Below are positions 1 to 5,341 of a DNA stretch of 5,341 nt, in pieces. This DNA is from Planctomycetota bacterium (lineage in GTDB: Bacteria; Planctomycetota; SZUA-567; H5-PLA8). The notes beneath the pieces were generated by a model. That model was not told the DNA's origin, searched no databases, and saw only the letters and a list, made by a program, of their open reading frames with translations. The translations under genes and the position numbers were made by a program. Position 1 is the first letter of the stretch, and every line of letters starts with the position of its first letter. The DNA lies in assembly GCA_025355035.1 (NCBI GenBank), contig JANXLS010000650.1:1-5341 (forward strand), written 5' to 3'.

Positions 1-586
1 TGCGTGCCGCCGCAGCATCCGAAAGCGGATCCTCGATCATGAATTTTCGCAGATTGAAATTCTGGTCCTGAATTGCGTGCGTGAACTCGTGGACCATAAC
101 GGTCTCTTCCATCTTCTGCGCCATTTCCTTGCCGAGCTTTGCGGTCATCTCCTTGCCGAGCAATCCACCTTCGCGCTGAACGATCACGAGGTATTGCCGA
201 CGCGGATCGTAGTAACCGCCGACCTGACTGGTGAGCAATTCGGGATAGTACTTCGCGAGGTCCATCGTTTCGGGAATCAACCCGAACACTTTCAGCGTCG
301 CGTCCAAGGGCTTCATTTTTCCCGCAGGCAATTCTTCTTCAAAAGCAAGTTTCATTTTCGTCCGCAATGCGTCTTCCTTCAACGAGCCGCTCGGAACACC
401 ATGCAGACATTTCAAGCCCCGATATTTCTCGGCGCTCTTCAGCAGTTCTTTCAAACGCAAATTCAGTTCGCTCGGCAGCGCATCGACACCATCCGGAAGT
501 TTTGGCGCTTCTTCAGCCAAACATAATTGCGCGACAAGAAAAAGAACTGCCGCGACGACAGGGGTGTGGCGTAGGAATGCGCGCAT
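1..586 (-). CDS. Secreted zinc metallopeptidase (HEFTH motif), N-terminal part, truncated by the window edge
   Basis: Reading from ATG at 586 gives 195 residues with no stop before the window edge, so the C-terminus is missing. Residues 1-24 form a signal peptide (basic MRAFLRH start, hydrophobic core, LCLA before EE), so the protein is exported. Residues 40-120 are Lys/Glu/Leu-rich and probably helical. Residues 122-136 read VGGYYDPRRQYLVIV, and a HEFTH zinc-binding motif (HExxH, residues 166-170) is followed by AIQDQNFNL. The pairing of GGYYDP with a downstream HExxH and QDQ is a pattern I know from uncharacterised bacterial metallopeptidases. In these the third zinc ligand is usually a Glu some 25-30 residues on, which here would lie just past the edge. 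Two 8-residue repeats (LGKEMTAK, LGKEMAQK, 143-158) precede the active site. The start is supported by GGAG 8 bases upstream. The substrate is unknown. I am confident of the reading frame and of zinc-peptidase type, less so of the exact family. Confidence 0.85.
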   Translation of the reverse strand, partial: MRAFLRHTPVVAAVLFLVAQLCLAEEAPKLPDGVDALPSELNLRLKELLKSAEKYRGLKCLHGVPSGSLKEDALRTKMKLAFEEELPAGKMKPLDATLKVFGLIPETMDLAKYYPELLTSQVGGYYDPRRQYLVIVQREGGLLGKEMTAKLGKEMAQKMEETVMVHEFTHAIQDQNFNLRKFMIEDPLSDAAAAR

Positions 587-594
587 GAGAATTT

Positions 595-598
595 CTCC
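595..598 (-). promoter_or_regulatory. Shine-Dalgarno site of the metallopeptidase gene
   Basis: On the minus strand GGAG lies 8 bases before the ATG at 586. This spacing is normal for a bacterial ribosome binding site and fixes the start of a gene whose other end is outside the window. Farther upstream, around 634-642, there is a TATA-rich stretch (minus strand TTATATAG) that could be a -10 box. I could not pair it with a good -35 box at normal spacing. Confidence 0.6.
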
Positions 599-677
599 AG
601 GGGATCGCAGTGCACGTCACGTTCGTTGAGTGAACTATATAAGGAGTGGCGGCGGCGGAAAAGGTGAAAGTTTGACC

Positions 678-838
678 TTAGAGCGTTTTTCAAATGGATG
701 GAGACAAAGATGCGCCGGGCAAGCGGGACGAGGAAGACGAGCGAAACGTATTTGGAGACTACGTTAAGCGAGTCTGACGAAGTTCCGCGCAGACCGCCGC
801 AAGCAGATTTGTCTTCAGACATTTGAAAACCGCTCTAA
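678..838. mobile_element. MITE-like element with 36-base terminal inverted repeats
   Basis: The 19 bases at 678-696 (TTAGAGCGTTTTTCAAATG) recur inverted at 820-838 with one mismatch. The similarity extends inward to 713 and 803, where 30 of 36 positions match. The whole unit is about 161 bases, sits between two genes and has no transposase of its own, as expected of a miniature inverted-repeat element moved in trans. TA dinucleotides at 679-680 and 836-837 would fit a TA target duplication of the IS630/Tc1-mariner type, leaving a 155-base element with GAGCG/CGCTC ends. Because TTA/TAA is itself part of the inverted repeat, the duplication cannot be proven from one copy. It begins 11 bases after the stop codon of the discoidin-domain gene, so its RNA hairpin could also act as a 3' stabiliser or attenuator between the two genes. 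Alternative: a dispersed palindromic repeat not derived from a transposon. Confidence 0.6.
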
Positions 839-849
839 ACTTCAGTGCT

Positions 850-2181
850 TTATCTAACTTCAATTTCACTCGTATAAAAGATACGCCCACCGCTGTTCCA
901 CGGCATGTAACGTATTTTTGAGACCGATTTCGCATTCAATCTGTACGTGTTGACCGGGCCGATCAGAAACAAACCACACGCGATCGTTTTCCATTTTTGC
1001 GACTCATTGTCGAAAATCTGAATCCAACTTTCGCTCGGCCACGTTTCCGGGTGGCTATTGTTTTCATACACGGTCATCGTCTGAACGTCACGCGGCTCCT
1101 TGAATGTGATCTCCGCAAATATTTGTTCCGACGTTGCAGCGCCGCTCTCGTTGGGCTTCAACCACGCCGTCTCTACATCGTCGAATTTTCCATTCACGAG
1201 AGACTCTGCTTCGATCCCAATGTTTTCAGCGTGTAGGGTGTGTAGTGTCAACGTCGCGTTTCCCGTTCGCAACAGATTCTCGCCGCTCGGCACTTTTCGC
1301 GACGCAGTCGGCGGACGAGATGCTTTGATGACAACGACTTCAGCGTCTTTCGGCTTTGCAAAACGAGGATCGTTGAGAGTGGCTTTGTAATCGAGAGTCC
1401 ACGCGAGTTCTCCCTCCACATCCGCGCACTTCAACGTACCATCTTTTCCGATCGAATACGTACGATTTCCTTTTACGGCAACAGCCGAAGAATCGCGCAA
1501 CGCGTTCAGCGCATCAGCTTCCGCCGCATTTGCGTTCGGACGCACCGTTCCATCGCTCAGATCATGTGCCGTAGAATCTCCGCGTTGATTTACGTTCGAC
1601 GGTCCGTTTTTCAACAGAAACACGTAGTTCGCGCCAGGCGGAATGAAGGCATTGAATGACTGAATTCGGTTCGTGCCGTCAGCTACCATCGCATCGGCCT
1701 GTTGAAATTTCTTCCACTCATCCAGCGCCCATGACTCTTTCCATTCATCCACAAATTTCTTCCAGCACACGACGCCATAACGCCCCGGCGTGACGACGGA
1801 TTTTCCGTTATTGTTTACAGCGAATTTTAAATTCGTTTGTTCACTATCGCCGAACGCGGCGAAAATCTCCGTCGTGCGCGTCCCATCCTCAAACAAATAA
1901 AATCGCTCCATTAACGGAGGGCCGCTGCGAACGACTACGCCGAAGTGTTTGCCGTCGGAACTGATAAAGGGCGAATGGATGGACGATGCGTTGACAACAT
2001 TCTCGATGCGGACGATTTCGGCGTGGTCGCCTATGTCGTTGACAACAACGATGTGCGGAATTTGATCGCGAACGACGATCAGTCGACTGCTTCCGGAAGA
2101 AACAGCAATTGAAAACTCTGCACCGCAAAGCGTCGGCAGTGCTGATGCAACAATACCTGCGAGCAGCTTCAGGATGCGCAC
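850..2181 (-). CDS. Secreted protein with beta-repeat N-terminal half and discoidin (F5/8 type C)-like C-terminal domain
   Basis: The preferred start is GTG at 2181, giving 443 residues, because GGAG lies 7 bases before it and a signal peptide (MRILKLLAGIVASALPTLCGA) then begins at residue 1. An in-frame TTG at 2196 would add five residues and put the GGAG inside the coding region. Residues about 23-290 are beta-rich with short repeated strands: ISSDGKHFGVVV near 73-84, NNNGKSVVTPGRY near 123-135, and IGKDGTLKCADVEGELAW near 244-261. The last resembles a PQQ/WD-type blade, so a beta-propeller is plausible but not proven. Residues about 300-443 look like a discoidin or galactose-binding-like jelly roll: LVNGKFDD (328-335), WIQIFDNESQKW (386-397), closing strand YTSEIEV (436-442). 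Such domains commonly bind carbohydrate or cell-surface ligands. No catalytic motif is visible. The gene lies 18 bases after the secreted hydrolase gene, so the two are probably co-transcribed, which suggests a binding or accessory role. The specific function is unknown. Confidence 0.8.
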   Translation of the reverse strand: MRILKLLAGIVASALPTLCGAEFSIAVSSGSSRLIVVRDQIPHIVVVNDIGDHAEIVRIENVVNASSIHSPFISSDGKHFGVVVRSGPPLMERFYLFEDGTRTTEIFAAFGDSEQTNLKFAVNNNGKSVVTPGRYGVVCWKKFVDEWKESWALDEWKKFQQADAMVADGTNRIQSFNAFIPPGANYVFLLKNGPSNVNQRGDSTAHDLSDGTVRPNANAAEADALNALRDSSAVAVKGNRTYSIGKDGTLKCADVEGELAWTLDYKATLNDPRFAKPKDAEVVVIKASRPPTASRKVPSGENLLRTGNATLTLHTLHAENIGIEAESLVNGKFDDVETAWLKPNESGAATSEQIFAEITFKEPRDVQTMTVYENNSHPETWPSESWIQIFDNESQKWKTIACGLFLIGPVNTYRLNAKSVSKIRYMPWNSGGRIFYTSEIEVR

Positions 2182-2188
2182 GATTTCG

Positions 2189-2192
2189 CTCC
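2189..2192 (-). promoter_or_regulatory. Shine-Dalgarno site that decides the GTG start at 2181
   Basis: Minus-strand GGAG, within TTGCGGAGCG, lies 7 bases before GTG at 2181 and just after the TAA of the upstream hydrolase gene (2202-2200). It lies downstream of the alternative TTG at 2196, so it cannot serve that codon. This argues that translation begins at the GTG. Confidence 0.65.
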
Positions 2193-2199
2193 GCAAAAA

Positions 2200-4215
2200 T
2201 TACTTGGAATCGTTCAGCAACTCCCACTTTTCGCCGAAGAAGCCTGCATCTTTAACACCCTCGGTCAGGCGCTTGGCGACCGGGACGGACATGTCGAGCA
2301 CCGCCCAGTCGGGGAGTTTTGGTGTTTGCTGCGAATTGCTGGCTGACGCGAATTCAGCGAAGGTGAAGCCGCTGTTGATAACGATGTATTTTTTCGGATT
2401 CAACGGGTTGGGGTAAATCAGCACTGGGACCGTTTGATCGGCAGGGTATTTCTTCGCGCCGACTTCGATACCTTGAGCCGTCCATTTGATTGGCAATTTG
2501 TCGGCGATTTTCGCCAGCACTTTATTGCTCGACGGATCACCCCACAGAATTAGAGTGCTTGCGGCGATGTCTGCGTCGGAGATGTCCGTGTCGTTCTTAA
2601 TTCGCACTTCCCCGCGCAGTTGTCTGCGCCATTCCTTCGTCGCGTAATTCATCTCAGCTTTCGCCCACGCGCCGACTTTCTCATTCAATGCAGCGCCTGT
2701 CGATTGGACCATGATGAACGAATCCATGAACGCGTCGTCGATCGGACCCTGGAGGTTGTGGCGTTTGCGAAGTTCGGAGCTGTTGAGATCGCCAAGTGCC
2801 CACGTACCGTTCGTCTTGATATACGAACTGGCCACATTTGGACCGGAGTTAAAACCGTGGATCGGGAGCGACACACCGTCAATCGTGACGGTCGATTCCG
2901 GTTTGAGAGGACATCCGCTTTCCGCAGAAAGCAGGATCGACAGCGCGGCGACATTTGACGTTGTCATCACGATCCCTGTTGTGCCGACGCGCAAAATTTT
3001 TGCATCAACTGTAGCGCGTTCCCAGTGTTTTTCGAGCGCGTCGATTTGCACCCATTTCATCGTGTCGTACTTCAGCGTGAATGTTGTGAAACGAATGTCC
3101 TGTAGAGTGTCGCGACCTTTTGCCACGGCGGCGTCCACTAATTTCGCGACTTCGATTTTTGCTTTGGCTTCGTACTTGTGCCCCGTCTTCGGGCCGATGA
3201 CGTGCGTCATGATTACGCCCTGAGCAGCGAGTGTTTTTTCCATCAAATCGGCGGCGGCTTTTTGCGGGTCGTCCCCGCCGCTGTAGGCGACGAGGGTCGT
3301 ATCCGTCAGATTAATGACGTAATCCAACGAATCGTACCAGTGCCACAGTTTTTCTTCGTACCACGGCGTCTTGACACCCTTCTTTTCGAGACCTTGATAA
3401 TTTTTTACATCGACGAACCCTGCACCCGGATTGACCGCGGCCCAACGTCCGGCGAAGTGCGAACCGATGTGCCACGTCGCTGCGCCACCCATCGAAAATC
3501 CGCGGACGCAGATGCGGTTGGCGTCGACGGGATAGTGCTTGCTCGCGTGTTCGAGCGATTCGAGCACGTCCATTTCGCCTGCGAATTTGTAAGCATTGCA
3601 GTGGCGTCCGTAGACGTGCAGCACAAAACCGTTTTCGAGCGGGAATTCGCTGTTGCCCGCCAATCGTCCACCGATGAATTTCAGCTCGCTCAAGTTTTCG
3701 TCGCGACCGACGAACCAGAAGTCCAAGCGGCGCGGCGCCGTGTCACCCGCTTTAAAACTCGCTGGAACGTTGATACCGTAAGGAATTGCGGTGCCGTCGA
3801 GTTTCGATAGGTACCCGCGTACAATCGCGCCAGTCTGTTCCGTCCACGGTGCGTGTCCCGCGCGCAATTCCTTTGCGCGTTCTTGTCCGACCGCGAGCAA
3901 CTTTTTGGCGCTATCGAGTTCATTTATTTTTTTCGTTTTCGCATTTTCGAAGAAGAGATCGTCTTCGATCGCGAAGCGTACAGCGTTGTGAAAAATCTGT
4001 ACATCGGGCAGAAGGTCGAGGAGCGCGGGTTTGCTTTTCAGCTCGGACTTCAGTGCGTCGATTTCTTTTCCGAGCGCGCTCAGTCCACTCTCCAGTTCGG
4101 CTTTCACCGCTTCGGGAAGCGCGACTTTTTTGGGCGGAACCTTCGCGGCTTCACCGGCGGAAATCGTTTCTAAAAACATTATCGAGACGAACATGGCGAG
4201 AAGATGGGACTTCAT
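2200..4215 (-). CDS. Secreted alpha/beta-hydrolase, prolyl-oligopeptidase (S9)/esterase-like serine hydrolase
   Basis: Predicted length is 671 residues from ATG at 4215. That start places a signal peptide (MKSHLLAMFVSIMFLETISA) at the N-terminus; a GTG at 4266 would bury it behind 17 residues. The ribosome site is weak (TGGA, 9 bases upstream). Residues 33-123 are charged and helical, possibly coiled coil. GYLSKLDGTAIPYGINVP (134-151) leads into the hydrolase core. The nucleophile motif GFSMGG carries Ser241, with Asp315 or Asp316 in SGGDDP and His346 in KTGHKY as likely triad partners. YGRHCNAYKFAG (202-213) lies near the active site. About 300 further residues follow, including FTLKYDTMKWVQIDALEKHW near 379-398, LILWGDPSSN (555-564), YPNPLNPKKY (601-610) and PKLPDWAV (632-639). 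I associate this tail with large secreted S9-annotated hydrolases of PVC bacteria; its role is unknown. It is probably co-transcribed with the discoidin-domain gene 18 bases downstream. Hydrolase fold and triad are well supported. Peptidase versus carbohydrate-esterase activity is undecided. Confidence 0.88.
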   Translation of the reverse strand: MKSHLLAMFVSIMFLETISAGEAAKVPPKKVALPEAVKAELESGLSALGKEIDALKSELKSKPALLDLLPDVQIFHNAVRFAIEDDLFFENAKTKKINELDSAKKLLAVGQERAKELRAGHAPWTEQTGAIVRGYLSKLDGTAIPYGINVPASFKAGDTAPRRLDFWFVGRDENLSELKFIGGRLAGNSEFPLENGFVLHVYGRHCNAYKFAGEMDVLESLEHASKHYPVDANRICVRGFSMGGAATWHIGSHFAGRWAAVNPGAGFVDVKNYQGLEKKGVKTPWYEEKLWHWYDSLDYVINLTDTTLVAYSGGDDPQKAAADLMEKTLAAQGVIMTHVIGPKTGHKYEAKAKIEVAKLVDAAVAKGRDTLQDIRFTTFTLKYDTMKWVQIDALEKHWERATVDAKILRVGTTGIVMTTSNVAALSILLSAESGCPLKPESTVTIDGVSLPIHGFNSGPNVASSYIKTNGTWALGDLNSSELRKRHNLQGPIDDAFMDSFIMVQSTGAALNEKVGAWAKAEMNYATKEWRRQLRGEVRIKNDTDISDADIAASTLILWGDPSSNKVLAKIADKLPIKWTAQGIEVGAKKYPADQTVPVLIYPNPLNPKKYIVINSGFTFAEFASASNSQQTPKLPDWAVLDMSVPVAKRLTEGVKDAGFFGEKWELLNDSK

Positions 4216-4230
4216 GGTTTTAATTCCAGA

Positions 4231-4246
4231 TTGATAATTTTGATAA
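4231..4246 (-). repeat. Pair of TTATCAA direct repeats in the leader of the secreted hydrolase gene
   Basis: On the minus strand TTATCAA occurs twice, 9 bases apart start to start, between about 16 and 31 bases before the ATG at 4215. The stretch is much more AT-rich than its surroundings. It could hold the promoter -10 region, a binding site, or an unstructured leader that compensates for the weak Shine-Dalgarno sequence. A chance occurrence in AT-rich DNA is possible. Confidence 0.25.
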
Positions 4247-4284
4247 GCAGTTTTTAACTCACCCACGGCCTACACCGAGATTCT

Positions 4285-4305
4285 GCACGGGTTGGCAACC
4301 TGTCC
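4285..4305. repeat. Imperfect 21-base palindrome between methyltransferase and hydrolase genes
   Basis: On the plus strand the core is GGTTGGCAACC centred on 4295; 8 of 10 outward pairs are complementary. It begins 11 bases after the methyltransferase stop codon. No run of T follows it on the minus strand, so it is not a classical intrinsic terminator. The GGTTG-CAACC core within GGACAGG resembles short intergenic palindromes that I recall being scattered through some Verrucomicrobiota genomes, but that is memory and cannot be tested here. It could also be a regulator binding site for the downstream gene or a weak 3' RNA hairpin. Confidence 0.4.
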
Positions 4306-4316
4306 TACATGATGAC

Positions 4317-5341
4317 TCATTTCGATTTCAAAATGGCTGTCAAATAATCGCCTTGCCCTCGGAAATCCCACATGTTCTTTACGAGACGTTCGAGTTTTCC
4401 GGCGTGTTGCAGAGCGCTTTGTGGAATGTTGCTGATGTGCGGGACCGACCATGCCAGACCGTGAACCTGAAAGTGCATTCCGAATGCGATCCATTCCGCG
4501 TTTGAGAAACTTCCGGATCGCACGATGTCCATGTTCGACAGTTCAGCGAGCCGTTCGAACGCGTGGCGCGAATACAGCGCGTGATAGCGCGTGATGTGCC
4601 AATGCGCCCACGCCGGGCCGAACCATTCCAGTTGTTTCGAATCGAGGTTCGGCGAGCCGATCGTCAGGACGCCGCCGGGCGTCAGTAGATTCTTCAATGC
4701 GTTCAACGTCTTCACCGGATGAGTCAGATACGGCAGCGCTGATCCGAGATGTACGATGTGGAACTGCTCATTCCGCGGAAAAGCATACGGCGCGTCATCC
4801 GGCGAACACTCGATAATGCGATGACCCTTCGCCCGGGCCGCTGCGGCCATGTCGGGATTCGTTTCGAGGCCTGCACGCTGCCACTTCGTTCCGGCGGCGA
4901 CGGCATCGAGTAGTCCGCCGTCAACACAGGATGCGTCGAGAATCCGGACGCGCGAATCGTTCGGATCGAACATCCCGGCCAGATCGCGCATCGCGTTGCC
5001 GATGATTGCGGCGCTCGCGGTTGGAAATGCGCTGTTCGGCCGCATGAACTTACAGACGCATGCGCGCAGCAGTTTTTCGAAACGCGATCCGCGCATCGGC
5101 GCGTTCGCGTACGGCGACGCATAGGGCGCGGACGGTGCGATCAGGCCCGCAGGCGGCTTGGACCAATCGACTGGCGGAACGGCGTATCGATTCGCTCGAA
5201 ACGCCGCCCATTGCATCGCGTTCGGGGCCGGATGGTTCACGGCGATGCGCGTGTCTTCTCGCAAATAGATGCGCTGAATGTCGAGATCGCCGAGCATCGG
5301 GTGGCGCGCACTCAAGAGGAGGCAGTCGGGCGTTTTGCCGC
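4317..5341 (-). CDS. Class I SAM-dependent methyltransferase, 5' end probably outside the window
   Basis: The frame is open from the right edge (340 complete codons) to TGA at 4319-4317. Internal candidates TTG at 5315 and ATG at 5297 lack a ribosome site, so the true start is probably off the edge. Numbering from the first full codon, VRILDASCVDGG (131-142) occupies the position of SAM motif I, LET (158-160) supplies the acidic residue after strand 2, and LLTPGGVLTIGSPN (218-231) matches the PGG-turn and strand 5. WFGPAWAHWHITRYHALYS (239-257) and FERLAEL follow the pattern of the Methyltransf_11/23 type often found in surface-polysaccharide or natural-product clusters. Motif I is degenerate: it has S and V where LDxGCGxGG proteins have Gly. 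Residues 1-120 form an unrecognised extension with a Pro/Ala-rich stretch around 55-82. No signal peptide is visible, so it is probably cytoplasmic. Its G+C content is visibly higher than that of the other genes. Substrate unknown. Confidence 0.82.
   Translation of the reverse strand, partial: GKTPDCLLLSARHPMLGDLDIQRIYLREDTRIAVNHPAPNAMQWAAFRANRYAVPPVDWSKPPAGLIAPSAPYASPYANAPMRGSRFEKLLRACVCKFMRPNSAFPTASAAIIGNAMRDLAGMFDPNDSRVRILDASCVDGGLLDAVAAGTKWQRAGLETNPDMAAAARAKGHRIIECSPDDAPYAFPRNEQFHIVHLGSALPYLTHPVKTLNALKNLLTPGGVLTIGSPNLDSKQLEWFGPAWAHWHITRYHALYSRHAFERLAELSNMDIVRSGSFSNAEWIAFGMHFQVHGLAWSVPHISNIPQSALQHAGKLERLVKNMWDFRGQGDYLTAILKSK

Noticed and set aside
77..526. Plus-strand open frame of 149 codons
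   Set aside because: It is the antisense shadow of the metallopeptidase gene, whose minus frame has a signal peptide, HEFTH motif and ribosome site.
646..657. Short run of GGC triplets as a functional repeat
   Set aside because: Only about four units in an untranslated leader; too short to distinguish from chance in G+C-rich DNA.
463..822. Minus-strand open frame of 119 codons starting in the right arm of the inverted-repeat element
   Set aside because: It runs through the element, the intergenic leader and then out of frame through the signal-peptide region of the metallopeptidase gene. It has no family resemblance beyond the repeat and no independent start signal.
2182..2196. TTG at 2196 as start of the discoidin-domain gene
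   Set aside because: It sits upstream of the GGAG and has no ribosome site of its own that I could see; GTG at 2181 has ideal spacing and puts the signal peptide at the N-terminus.
3178..3810. Plus-strand open frame of 210 codons
   Set aside because: It lies wholly opposite the catalytic core of the secreted hydrolase; its translation is Arg/Val/Phe-rich and has no recognisable domain.
4216..4266. GTG at 4266 as start of the secreted hydrolase
   Set aside because: It would place 17 polar residues before a clear signal peptide beginning at ATG 4215.
4285..4305. Intrinsic terminator for the methyltransferase gene
   Set aside because: The hairpin is imperfect and is followed on the minus strand by mixed sequence, not a run of T.
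1..5341. Defence system, CRISPR array, toxin-antitoxin pair, phage module, tRNA or rRNA
   Set aside because: No regularly spaced repeats, no small paired genes, no nuclease, ATPase or structural-RNA signatures were seen; the genes are exported hydrolytic or binding proteins plus a methyltransferase without DNA-methylase motifs.

Overview
The window holds four protein genes, all on the minus strand. Two are cut by the window edges. The gene at the left edge has no stop inside the window, and the gene at the right edge has no convincing start inside it. The protein families point to the PVC group (Verrucomicrobiota or Planctomycetota). The main reason is the large secreted serine hydrolase, whose layout I associate with those phyla: helical N-terminus, GFSMGG hydrolase core, and a C-terminal block with GDPSSN and YPNPLNP motifs. 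A second reason is the density of exported proteins. This placement is an inference from remembered family patterns, not a search result.

In transcription order (right to left): 5341-4317 is a class I SAM-dependent methyltransferase with an unusual N-terminal extension. A 101-base gap follows, with a short imperfect palindrome (4285-4305) and an AT-rich leader. Next, 4215-2200 encodes a 671-residue secreted alpha/beta hydrolase of the prolyl-oligopeptidase/esterase type. Eighteen bases later, 2181-850 encodes a 443-residue secreted protein with a repeat-rich beta N-terminal half and a discoidin (F5/8 type C)-like C-terminal domain. These two genes almost certainly form an operon. A 263-base gap follows, most of it filled by a 161-base element with 36-base imperfect terminal inverted repeats (678-838) that looks like a MITE. 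Finally, 586 to the left edge encodes the N-terminal 195 residues of a secreted zinc metallopeptidase with an HEFTH motif.

Three consecutive genes carry signal peptides and encode extracytoplasmic proteins: a serine hydrolase, a putative ligand-binding protein and a metallopeptidase. The layout suggests processing of a polymer (protein or esterified polysaccharide) in the periplasm or outside the cell, but the substrate cannot be read from the sequence. The methyltransferase is compositionally different (visibly richer in G+C) and probably belongs to another unit. I saw no tRNA, rRNA, CRISPR array, phage gene or transposase gene.
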